From contig OY759982.1 of assembly GCA_963662895.1 (NCBI GenBank), positions 1,178,001 to 1,242,000 of the forward strand: DNA of 64,000 nt. The letters run 5' to 3'. Each line of letters starts with the position of its first letter. Positions within the stretch are counted from its first letter, which is position 1. The position numbers and the translations under genes were made by a program. Positions 52,031 to 60,316 of the stretch are shown piece after piece. Below the pieces are notes generated by a model, which saw only the letters and a program-made list of their open reading frames with translations, was not told where the DNA came from and ran no database searches. Origin of the DNA: GWE2-42-39 sp963662895. GTDB lineage: Bacteria > Bacteroidota > Bacteroidia > Bacteroidales > Prolixibacteraceae.

Positions 52031-52618
52031 CTAAGCAACGATAAGGCCTGCAGCATTATGCATCGCCTTACGGAGCACTTTTAAAGCCTCAACCAATTGA
52101 TTTCTAACGGTATTCTTTGAAATATTCAATTTTTCTGCAATCTCATCATAGCTCTTCCCTTCCTCCCGGCTTAACCGGTAAATTAGTTGTCGCTGAGGAG
52201 GTAAGTTCCCAACAGCATCGCTTAAAACTTGTTCACTCTCTTTTAGAAAAATGACTTCTTCAGTATTATTCGATTCGCTTTTAACTGGCCAATGTTCTGA
52301 ATCAGTCATTAGCAGGTTTTCTTTTGCCAGCAATTTCAACTGTTTTTTGGTCACATTTGCAGCAATTGTAAAGATATAAGATTTCGGATTTTCGACATCG
52401 GGCAAAAGATGTCGATTCGCCCATAGTTTTGCAAAAATATCCTGAATGATATCTTCGCTTAAAGCTTCGGATTTAACTAATTTAAAAACAAAGGGATACA
52501 GTCGCCGGTTATAGGCATGAAAAACCTGGCTAAATGCTATCGCATCACTATTTCCAATGCGAACAAATAAATCTCTCTCATTTTCACAACTTCTTTGTAA
52601 ATTCATCAGTGCGCGCAA
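52031..52618 (-). CDS. ECF sigma-70 factor at the end of the island
   Basis: A 195-residue ECF sigma factor. Region 2 reads AFSQVFHAYNRRLYPFVFKLVKSEALSEDIIQDIFAKLWANR. Region 4 reads LPPQRQLIYRLSREEGKSYDEIAEKLNISKNTVRNQLVEALKVLRK. It is convergent with the block ending in the M16 gene and is the only sigma gene in this A+T-rich segment, so it is the probable partner of the FecR encoded 14 kb away. A Met at residue 5 is an alternative start. The MITE target duplication ends two bases from the stop codon. Confidence 0.9.
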   Translation of the reverse strand: MRALMNLQRSCENERDLFVRIGNSDAIAFSQVFHAYNRRLYPFVFKLVKSEALSEDIIQDIFAKLWANRHLLPDVENPKSYIFTIAANVTKKQLKLLAKENLLMTDSEHWPVKSESNNTEEVIFLKESEQVLSDAVGNLPPQRQLIYRLSREEGKSYDEIAEKLNISKNTVRNQLVEALKVLRKAMHNAAGLIVA

Positions 52619-52831
52619 TCTTGAATTGCTAAATTAAGAAAAATATAAAACGCTCAATTATTCTTTACTCCTTTGTTAAATTAGTGTTATCGGTAATTAT
52701 CAGACCATTAATCATAAGAAATTGAATAAAAAAGAGAGTTTGAAACAAAAGCATGATTTTATTGCATGTCTTCCTTTTGTTAGAAGATTAATGGCGACAA
52801 TATCCAGCTTTCCACCTTGTAGAATAATACC
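52619..52831. other. Gene-free stretch upstream of the island sigma gene
   Basis: A+T-rich sequence holding the promoter region of the minus-strand sigma gene. I found no clear TAnnTTTG match there and no other feature. Confidence 0.4.
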
Positions 52832-52996
52832 CTGAACAATGGAGTTCCCATTGAATCAGTCAGTAAAATGCTCGGGCATTCAAAATTGACGACTACACAG
52901 ATTTATGCGAAAGTGATGGAAGTGAAATTGAGTCATGATATGGATGGTTTGAAAAAAATGTTAGCAAAAAAAAGTAATGGTTCTTTGTGTTTATGA
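52832..52996 (+). pseudogene. C-terminal stub of a tyrosine recombinase (integrase)
   Basis: A frame of 54 codons reads LNNGVPIESVSKMLGHSKLTTTQIYAKV and continues to a TGA. It contains the box II His (LGHS) and the catalytic Tyr in IYAKV of phage/transposon integrases of the Bacteroidota type. In-frame stops occur just upstream and the rest of the catalytic domain is gone. It lies just beyond the sigma gene that ends the A+T-rich block and may mark the edge of a formerly mobile segment. Confidence 0.8.
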
Positions 52997-53210
52997 CTCT
53001 ATCTCAGTCTGTTATAAGTGTATGGCATCTGCATAAGTACAAATCGAAGACCTATTGCCGATAATCCAGGCTGTTACAGATAATGAAATTTCGTAATCCC
53101 GACTTTAGTCGGATAATAGTGTTATAAAATGAATACATTTGTAGGAACTAACGTACTTGATTGGCATAGAATAACGATTAAGGCATTCTAAATCTGTATT
53201 TTATAAACCA
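52997..53210. other. Intergenic leader of the second glycan locus
   Basis: Nothing coding was seen. It contains a small CGAC-TTTA-GTCG stem near 53100-53111 and the promoter element listed separately. Confidence 0.4.
53134..53141 (+). promoter_or_regulatory. Probable -7 promoter element of the sigma gene at 53211
   Basis: TACATTTG matches TAnnTTTG exactly, about 70 bases before the ATG. A TTTAG near 53104 is a poor -33 element. Confidence 0.45.
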
Positions 53211-53780
53211 ATGGATCATCGGTGCCAAAATATATTAAATGGCATAAGAGCAGGGGATGTAGCATCTTTCAAAACCCTGTTTCATGACTATTATCCGATG
53301 TTATGTCATTTTGCCGAGAAAAATGGACTGGATATCGATGTTGCTGAGGATATCGTGCAGGATTTATTTGTTAAGCTTTGGGAAAATAGGAATTCGATAA
53401 CTATTTCCTCAAGTATTAAATCTTATCTTTTTCAGTCCACAAAGAATCTATGTTTGAATTACCTCAAGCATGGTGAAGTAAAAAAGAAGTTCGAAGAATA
53501 CGCACTCCATATATATCCCGGTTATTATTACAATGAAGCAATAGAAGAAGAAGAGCTGAACTATTTTATTTATAAGGCTGTCGAAAGCCTTCCGCCAAAA
53601 TGCCGGGAAGTTTTTCAATTAAGCCGGTTTGAAGGAAAAAGCAATGACAAGATTTCTAAAGAAATGGGAATTAGCAGCAAAACGGTCAATAATCAGATTG
53701 GGAAAGCGGTTAAGATAATCCGGCAATTTCTGATTGATAATGAGATCCTTGTCTTTATTTTCCTAATGCTGATTTTTTAA
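53211..53780 (+). CDS. ECF RNA polymerase sigma-70 factor of the second glycan locus
   Basis: A 189-residue ECF sigma factor. Region 2 reads SFKTLFHDYYPMLCHFAEKNGLDIDVAEDIVQDLFVKLWENR. Region 4 reads LPPKCREVFQLSRFEGKSNDKISKEMGISSKTVNNQIGKAVKIIRQ. The C-terminal tail is hydrophobic (ILVFIFLMLIF), which is common in this subfamily. It is followed on the same strand by fecR, susC and susD and should direct their transcription after signalling. Confidence 0.93.
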   Translation: MDHRCQNILNGIRAGDVASFKTLFHDYYPMLCHFAEKNGLDIDVAEDIVQDLFVKLWENRNSITISSSIKSYLFQSTKNLCLNYLKHGEVKKKFEEYALHIYPGYYYNEAIEEEELNYFIYKAVESLPPKCREVFQLSRFEGKSNDKISKEMGISSKTVNNQIGKAVKIIRQFLIDNEILVFIFLMLIF

Positions 53781-53875
53781 AAAGCGATCCGGTTGACCTA
53801 ATTTCTTTATATTTTTTTTGAAGCGGCGTGGGAAACCGGCTGTATGAAGTTGTCTTAAATATGAGAAGCAAGAGA

Positions 53876-54940
53876 ATGAAACAAATAGATTTCGATATTA
53901 TCATTAAGGTTCTTGGCAGAAACGCGGATTCCGAAGAACTGGATTTATTCAATGAATGGATAAATTCGTCAGAAGAGAACCATTCCTATTATGAACAAAT
54001 CCGATTGATACTGGATCAAGCAAAAGAGGCAAAAAAATACTCCCGGATCGACATGCAAAAAGCTTGGGAAAAGATCGGGCAGAAGGCTGTGCTTCCAATC
54101 GTAAATGAGAATCACAAAAAGAGCTTTTTTAATCGAAACATCGCCGGAACATGGATCAAAATCGCGGCAATCTTCATTTTGTCTTTCGGGCTTGGAGGGG
54201 CGACTTTTTATTTAATGACAAATAATAAAAAAATCCAGACGGAAGGGAGAAAATATTATTCCACTTCAGCACCATTGGGTTCAAAATCGAAAATAAAATT
54301 ACCTGACGGTTCTGTTGTGTGGCTGAATTCGGGGAGTACGATAAAGTGTGCCAATACTTTTGAGGAAAATGAGCGGAAAGTTCAACTTGACGGAGAAGCA
54401 TATTTTGATGTGGTCAAAAATGCAGACGCTCCGTTCTATGTTGTCACCAATGCGGTAAAAATAAAAGTTCTGGGAACCCGCTTTAATGTAAAATCTTATC
54501 CTGAGGAGAGAATAGTCGAGACAACTTTGGAAGAGGGATCGGTAAACCTGGGGAAAATCGGTTCCGCCCAAACCATACTGCTTAAACCTAGGCAAAAAGC
54601 CGTCTTTATAAAGAAAGAAGGGAAAATAAATGATTCTGATCTGAAAATTAACATAGGTTATCGCAAGGAGCAATTTATTATCCTGGAAGATGTGGATACC
54701 GATCTGATCACCTCATGGAAAGATAACAAACTAAGATTCAGAAGTGAAACATTTGAAGATCTAGCCGTTAAACTCGAACGGTGGTTTAACGTGAAAATTC
54801 ATATTGAAAACGAAATCCTGAAATCCAAAATATTCAGCGGAAGCTTCGGGGAGGAAAATATTGAGCAAGTGATGAAAGCTTTGCAGGTTACATTAAGTTT
54901 TAATTATACAATAGATAAGAACAATGTGTGGATCAAATAG
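53876..54940 (+). CDS. FecR-family anti-sigma factor
   Basis: About 354 residues with the start at the ATG at 53876; the frame is open from a GTG at 53828 and another ATG lies at 53861. The cytoplasmic part includes NADSEELDLFNEWINSSEENHSYYEQIR. A membrane helix (about residues 91-114) is followed by KLPDGSVVWLNSGSTIK and GEAYFDVVKNADAPFYV. The C-terminal part has FEDLAVKLERWFNVKIHIEN. It lies 95 bases after its sigma gene and upstream of susC. Confidence 0.92.
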   Translation: MKQIDFDIIIKVLGRNADSEELDLFNEWINSSEENHSYYEQIRLILDQAKEAKKYSRIDMQKAWEKIGQKAVLPIVNENHKKSFFNRNIAGTWIKIAAIFILSFGLGGATFYLMTNNKKIQTEGRKYYSTSAPLGSKSKIKLPDGSVVWLNSGSTIKCANTFEENERKVQLDGEAYFDVVKNADAPFYVVTNAVKIKVLGTRFNVKSYPEERIVETTLEEGSVNLGKIGSAQTILLKPRQKAVFIKKEGKINDSDLKINIGYRKEQFIILEDVDTDLITSWKDNKLRFRSETFEDLAVKLERWFNVKIHIENEILKSKIFSGSFGEENIEQVMKALQVTLSFNYTIDKNNVWIK

Positions 54941-54955
54941 GTAAGCTCTAAAAAA

Positions 54956-54981
54956 AACCGGAGGATTGGCCTCCCCCGGTT
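54956..54981 (+). promoter_or_regulatory. CCGG hairpin in the fecR-susC intergenic region
   Basis: AACCGGAGG pairs with CCTCC(C)CCGGTT, then AATGTGTTTA follows. The bracket and the downstream AATGT match the element before the susC at 37772. Probably an attenuator or stability hairpin in the susC leader. Confidence 0.55.
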
Positions 54982-55066
54982 AATGTGTTTAAATAAATCA
55001 ACAGGAAGCACCATGATTTGACGGTCCGGTGCGTCCTGAAGTTAAACTTAATTGACAAACAAATTT

Positions 55067-58000
55067 ATGAAAAAAAAGCAAAGGGTAACACACTCTGCGT
55101 GTCAAGGTGTGTTACAAAAAATTTTAAGAACTATGAAGCTGACAAGCGTATTTTTACTGATGGGTCTGTTACAGCTAAGTGCAAGTGTATATTCACAACA
55201 GACAAAGCTTTCACTAATTGCGAGTGATATGTCTGTCAGGGAAATTATTGACAGAATTGAGGAACAAAGTAATTTCAAGTTTCTTTACAGGGATGAGGTT
55301 ATCGATGTCGACCGCAAGGTCAGTATGGAACTAAAAGGAAATGTGGAAGAGGTCCTGAAAAAGGTTTTTGCCGGAACCGATGTTTTCTACAGGTTTTTGG
55401 AAAATAATCTCATCGTTCTAACTACTCCGGCAGAGCAAGGCAGTAATTCAGAGCAAAGTCAGTTAACGATTTCAGGCCGGGTCACCGACACCTCCGGATC
55501 CCCCCTCCCTGGTGTAACAGTAGTTATAAAAGGGACTACGACAGGAATTATTACGGATATGGATGGAAAGTACTCCCTTTCCAATGTCCCTGGAGATGGA
55601 ACACTTGTTTTTTCTTTTGTGGGGATGAAAACGCAGGAAATTCTTGTCACAGGACAAACGGTAATTGATGTTACTATGGCGGAAGAGACTATTGGACTTG
55701 AGGAAGTTGTTGCAATTGGATATGGAACAATGAAAAAAAGCGATTTAACCGGCTCTGTTGACAGAGTATCTGTGGGTGAAAAAGCTGCTCAATCAAATAC
55801 AAATCTTTTGCAGGCATTATCCGGAGCTTCAGCGGGAGTAAACATTCAGGGAGCTGGACTATCAGGTGCTGAGCCAAGTATTTCAATTCGAGGCCAAACC
55901 TCACTCTCGGCCAGTGACCGGCCATTAATTGTACGTGATGGTATTATTTACAATGGAGATATCGCCGATATTAATATTAGCGATGTCGAATCAGTAGATA
56001 TTTTGAAGGATGCCAGTTCTGCCGCAGTATATGGATCAAGATCAGCAAATGGTGTAATTCTCATCACTACTAAAAAGGGTAAGTCTGAAAAACCATCGGT
56101 TTCGTTTAATATGTCTTATGGTTATCAGGACGTGACAAACAACCCGATGAGAGTGATGAATGGAGATGAATATGCCGTAAGGCTTGTTGATTATTATTAT
56201 CAGCAGGATTTATATGCCTGGTATAAAACTAATCCTACAAGCGCGACAGGAAAACCAGTGAGACCTGATGTGACAGACAAAAACATAGTTGCAGCCCGTT
56301 TGCGAACACAGGAAGAAAGAGACAATTACCTTGCAGGGAACGAAACAAATTGGGTTGATGAAGTTACGCGCATAGCTCCAATTCAAAACTATAACCTAAG
56401 CTTCTCGGGGAAGACTGAAAGGAGCACTTATTATATCTCAGGATCTTATGCCAATGCAAAGGGTATTCAACTGAATGATGAGTTTTCGAGAATTACCTTG
56501 AATAGCAATGTTGAAAGTAAAGTTACCGATTGGTTTACACTGGGTATTATTACATCCTATTCTTATCGCGATTATTCAGGGATTGAAGCAAGTTTGGCAT
56601 CAGCCAGGAACGCAAGCCCTTGGGCAAACAACAAGATTGGCTCCTCAGATTATGATATGTACCTTACGGGGGAAACCTATATGCGATACCCTCTTAACAA
56701 TTTATATATCCAAAATAGTGATATCCGAAATAACCTTTTTCTTGTAGGTAGTGCTAAGATAACAGTGCCATGGGTAAAAGGATTAACGTATGAATTGAAC
56801 TATTCGAATACCTTTTCAACCAGGAACAATCGGATTTTTTATCCGGTCAAAACTCCTGAAGGTGCAGGAAACAAGGGACAGGCAATCAAGAATCCTTCTG
56901 AGGAAAGAAACTCAATTGTCAATAATATCGTTACTTATGTAAAAACAGTTGACGATCATCAAATAAATGCAACCCTATTGTTCAGTCGTGAGAATCGGAA
57001 GGCAGATAGCGACTCCATTAATGCACAGGGATTTGAGAATCCGGTACTCGGTTATAATAACGTAGCGCTTGGATCTGTCATAACTGCAGCATCAAATGCA
57101 TGGGAAGAGAACAGTCTTTCGTATATGGCCCGTGTTAACTATTCGTATAAGAACAGGTACATGGCAACAGGTACCATAAGAAGGGATGGCTACTCCGGAT
57201 TTGGCGAAAATAATAAATTTGCCAACTTTCCTTCACTTTCATTCGGTTGGGTAGCTTCAGAAGAGCCATTTCTGAAAAATATAATGCAATCGATATATCT
57301 AAAAATCAGGACCTCATACGGGAAAAATGGGAACCAGGGAATTGGTCGATATTCAAGCTTTTCCAGAGTAGCAGCGGATTCTTATGTTTATGGTTCTACA
57401 TCGGCTATTGCAGTTTATCCAAGTACTTTGGGAAATGCAAGCCTGGGATGGGAGACCACCTCTTCCTTTAATTTAGGACTCGATTATGCATTGCTTAACC
57501 ACAGAATCTCTGGCTCAATAGATGTGTATAAAGCTAAAACGACTGATGTTTTGGTTAAAAGAGCGCTTCCACCTGCTGCCGGTTATTCCAGTATCTGGGC
57601 AAATATTGGAGGAATTAATAATAAAGGAATTGAGTTGCAATTAAATACAGTTAACATCAAAGGCAAGCTCAGTTGGAAAAGCAATTTCACATTCTCGCTC
57701 AACAGGGACAAAATCACCAAACTCTACGGAGGCGACAATGACCAGGATGTTGGAAACTCATGGTTTGTAGGAGAATCAATAGGCGCCATTTATGATTACG
57801 AAATGGCGGGAGGGGTATGGACTGAACAGGAACTATATAGCGGGGAAACCCTTGCGGGCTGGTATCCCGGTCAGTTTAAATATGTTGATCGGAATAATGA
57901 TGGAGTTATCAATGCCGCTTCGGACAGGACTATAGTGGGAAATAAAGCACCAAATTATCGGTTCAGTATAAACAACGAATTCTCGTATAAGAATTTCTCA

Positions 58001-58459
58001 TTCTCTTTCCTTATTAACTCCATACAGGGAGGTAATGGTTACTATTTAGCTGATAACTCAGCTGTTACTAATGTGTCGTGGCGTTCGGACGATGTGTACC
58101 GAATAAACGGTTCTGCCGTTCGTCAGTACTGGACCCCGGACAACGGGGTAAATAATGCAACCGGAGTCTATAATTCGCCTGCCGTATCAAGTGGAATTTA
58201 TGAAAGCAGAAGTTTTGTGAGATTACAGGATATCTCTCTGTCATATAATTTCAGCCCCCAACTACTAAAAAGTTTACGAATAGCTAATTGCTCGTTTTTT
58301 ATATCCGGCAAAAATCTCTACACCTGGACGAAATGGTCGGGTTGGGATCCCGAAATAGGAACAAGTAATTATTCGTTAACAGGCGATGCTACTTCGGCGA
58401 GAACGGACAATTCTCCGATGATGAGAAACATTACGACAGGTTTTAGATTAACGTTTTAA
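55067..58459 (+). CDS. SusC/RagA-family TonB-dependent receptor with STN domain
   Basis: About 1130 residues from the ATG at 55067; the longer frame starts at a TTG. The signal region ends QLSASVYSQQ. An STN domain (LSLIASDMSVREIIDRIEEQSNFKFLYRDE) is followed by the carboxypeptidase-like domain (ISGRVTDTSGSPLPGVTVVIKGTTTG), the plug (VVAIGYGTMKKSDLTGSVDRV to NGVILITTKKGKSEK) and the barrel ending ITTGFRLTF. The STN domain ties it to the FecR/sigma pair upstream. With SusD and the esterase and GH2 genes downstream this is the importer of a polysaccharide utilisation locus. Confidence 0.95.
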   Translation: MKKKQRVTHSACQGVLQKILRTMKLTSVFLLMGLLQLSASVYSQQTKLSLIASDMSVREIIDRIEEQSNFKFLYRDEVIDVDRKVSMELKGNVEEVLKKVFAGTDVFYRFLENNLIVLTTPAEQGSNSEQSQLTISGRVTDTSGSPLPGVTVVIKGTTTGIITDMDGKYSLSNVPGDGTLVFSFVGMKTQEILVTGQTVIDVTMAEETIGLEEVVAIGYGTMKKSDLTGSVDRVSVGEKAAQSNTNLLQALSGASAGVNIQGAGLSGAEPSISIRGQTSLSASDRPLIVRDGIIYNGDIADINISDVESVDILKDASSAAVYGSRSANGVILITTKKGKSEKPSVSFNMSYGYQDVTNNPMRVMNGDEYAVRLVDYYYQQDLYAWYKTNPTSATGKPVRPDVTDKNIVAARLRTQEERDNYLAGNETNWVDEVTRIAPIQNYNLSFSGKTERSTYYISGSYANAKGIQLNDEFSRITLNSNVESKVTDWFTLGIITSYSYRDYSGIEASLASARNASPWANNKIGSSDYDMYLTGETYMRYPLNNLYIQNSDIRNNLFLVGSAKITVPWVKGLTYELNYSNTFSTRNNRIFYPVKTPEGAGNKGQAIKNPSEERNSIVNNIVTYVKTVDDHQINATLLFSRENRKADSDSINAQGFENPVLGYNNVALGSVITAASNAWEENSLSYMARVNYSYKNRYMATGTIRRDGYSGFGENNKFANFPSLSFGWVASEEPFLKNIMQSIYLKIRTSYGKNGNQGIGRYSSFSRVAADSYVYGSTSAIAVYPSTLGNASLGWETTSSFNLGLDYALLNHRISGSIDVYKAKTTDVLVKRALPPAAGYSSIWANIGGINNKGIELQLNTVNIKGKLSWKSNFTFSLNRDKITKLYGGDNDQDVGNSWFVGESIGAIYDYEMAGGVWTEQELYSGETLAGWYPGQFKYVDRNNDGVINAASDRTIVGNKAPNYRFSINNEFSYKNFSFSFLINSIQGGNGYYLADNSAVTNVSWRSDDVYRINGSAVRQYWTPDNGVNNATGVYNSPAVSSGIYESRSFVRLQDISLSYNFSPQLLKSLRIANCSFFISGKNLYTWTKWSGWDPEIGTSNYSLTGDATSARTDNSPMMRNITTGFRLTF

Positions 58460-58489
58460 CCTGACTGATCAAAAAACAGCTTGATAATC

Positions 58490-60229
58490 ATGAATAATAA
58501 ATTACAAAGAACGATGAAAAAATATATCGATATGTTTAGTAAGGGGCTGTTGCTGCTTGCAATTATTCCGGCTTTGCTGCTTTCATCCTGCTCGAAAGAT
58601 GTACTTAATGAGACCGCTCTTGATTTCCTTTCAACCGACAATGCCTATAATACGGTATCCGGAATTCAGCAGGGAATATCTGGATTACATACTAAAGTTC
58701 GTACTTCATGGTACACTGAAGATGGAGGCCAGCCTGAAATATGCACAATGCTTGGAGGTTTGGGAACGGACATTGCTTTTCATGGCGAAGATCCTAATTC
58801 TACAACTTTTTTAAGTAATTATGCTACCTACCTCACTTCTGCAAATACCAATATGGCACATTTCTGGTCATACAACTACGAGCTTATACAGATGGCTAAC
58901 GTTTTGATTAAAGGGATTAATGCTGCTGATGCCGGGATTTGGACAGACGACGCACAGAAAAATGCATATTTAGCCGAAGCAATGTTTTTCAGGGCTTATG
59001 CCTATCGTATGCTGGTTTCATATTATGGAGATGTACCACTTGTAACCGAAGTGATCAATACTGCAAAAACTGATTTTGTAAGGGCCCCGAAGGCCGATAT
59101 TTATAAACAAATGGAAGAGGACCTAACATTTGCTGCTGCAAACTTGCCTTCACGTGGCAAGGAAGAGGCACCTGGTAGGATTACCCAAGCCGCCGCTTTG
59201 ACTCTGTTGACTGAACTCTATATAAATGAAGCCAAGTACCAAGAGGCTGTAGATGCAGCTTCAGAAGTTATTGACGGAGGAGAATATGCCCTGATGACTC
59301 AACGTTTCGGTTCAACAGTTGACGTGTTTGGTTCAGGAGATGTTTTTTTAGATTTATTTGCATATGGAAATCAAAATCTTGCGGAAAATACTGAAAACAT
59401 CTGGACAATTCAGTTTGAACCGCTTGTTACAGGAGGAAGTAGTTTTCCGGGAGAAAGGGCCTGGGGACCTGCCTATTTCAGAATGGGAAATACGCCTGAT
59501 GGGGTTAAAGCTTTCAGGGGCGATTTATACAATGGGGTATATACAGGCTATTCTGACAGCTTAGGCAGGGGGGTATCATGGATTCATCCAACAAATTACG
59601 CAGCCTATGACATCTGGAGAAGCGATTGGTACAATGATATCCGTAATGCAAAACACATGATAAAACGTGACTTCTATTTTGACAATCCAGCATCTGTATA
59701 CGACAAGCAAAAAATCGATTTCAGCCTTTATCCTGCCGGGTCAAGGGATGCAATAAAAGATACCTGCCAATATATTTACCCGTATTTTTTGAAGCATGCC
59801 GATCCACTTCACCATCTCACTAATAAAGCCCTGGCAGGCGTTGGATATAACCACAAAGATGTTTATGCCATACGCCTTGCTGAAACCATACTCCTTCGTG
59901 CTGAAGCTTATGTTGATTTAGGAAAGAAAGACCTGGCAGCAGCAGATATTAATTTAATCAGGGCCAGGGCACATGCAAATCCTATTGATGCTTCAAAAGC
60001 TGATCTGGATTATGTGTTGGATGAACGTGCAAGGGAACTTTATGCAGAGGAGTTTCGTCATATCACTTTGCGTCGTATGGGCAAGCTTCTTGAAAGGGTC
60101 AGGAAATATAACAATAACCCTAAAAACCCCGGATTAAATATTCAGGATTATAACGTTCTGTTTCCAATTCCTCAAAGTCAGATTGACTTAAATATTGATG
60201 CAGTGATGGAACAAAATGACGGTTATTAA
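58490..60229 (+). CDS. SusD/RagB-family glycan-binding lipoprotein
   Basis: About 579 residues from the ATG at 58490 (a TTG precedes; an ATG at 58514 is also possible). Lipobox LLSSCSKDVL. The N-terminal block DFLSTDNAYNTVSGIQQGI, the helix LAEAMFFRAYAYRMLVSYYGDVPLV and the C-terminal block AIRLAETILLRAEAYVDLGKKDLAAADINLIRARA with YAEEFRHITLRRMGKLLERV are all typical. It is longer than average through inserted loops in the binding face (about residues 290-410). It pairs with the SusC 30 bases upstream. Confidence 0.93.
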   Translation: MNNKLQRTMKKYIDMFSKGLLLLAIIPALLLSSCSKDVLNETALDFLSTDNAYNTVSGIQQGISGLHTKVRTSWYTEDGGQPEICTMLGGLGTDIAFHGEDPNSTTFLSNYATYLTSANTNMAHFWSYNYELIQMANVLIKGINAADAGIWTDDAQKNAYLAEAMFFRAYAYRMLVSYYGDVPLVTEVINTAKTDFVRAPKADIYKQMEEDLTFAAANLPSRGKEEAPGRITQAAALTLLTELYINEAKYQEAVDAASEVIDGGEYALMTQRFGSTVDVFGSGDVFLDLFAYGNQNLAENTENIWTIQFEPLVTGGSSFPGERAWGPAYFRMGNTPDGVKAFRGDLYNGVYTGYSDSLGRGVSWIHPTNYAAYDIWRSDWYNDIRNAKHMIKRDFYFDNPASVYDKQKIDFSLYPAGSRDAIKDTCQYIYPYFLKHADPLHHLTNKALAGVGYNHKDVYAIRLAETILLRAEAYVDLGKKDLAAADINLIRARAHANPIDASKADLDYVLDERARELYAEEFRHITLRRMGKLLERVRKYNNNPKNPGLNIQDYNVLFPIPQSQIDLNIDAVMEQNDGY

Positions 60230-60233
60230 TAGA

Positions 60234-60277
60234 TTTACTATCAGTGGATATACGTTAATATATCCACTGATAGTAAA
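60234..60277 (+). terminator. Perfect 19-bp hairpin after susD
   Basis: TTTACTATCAGTGGATATA and its exact complement flank a 6-base loop, four bases after the susD stop. There is no T-run, so it is more likely an mRNA-stabilising or attenuating hairpin between the susCD transcript and the enzyme genes than a simple terminator. Confidence 0.65.
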
Positions 60278-60316
60278 CTACAATGTTACAATATAAATTA
60301 CATTCAATGCAATAAA

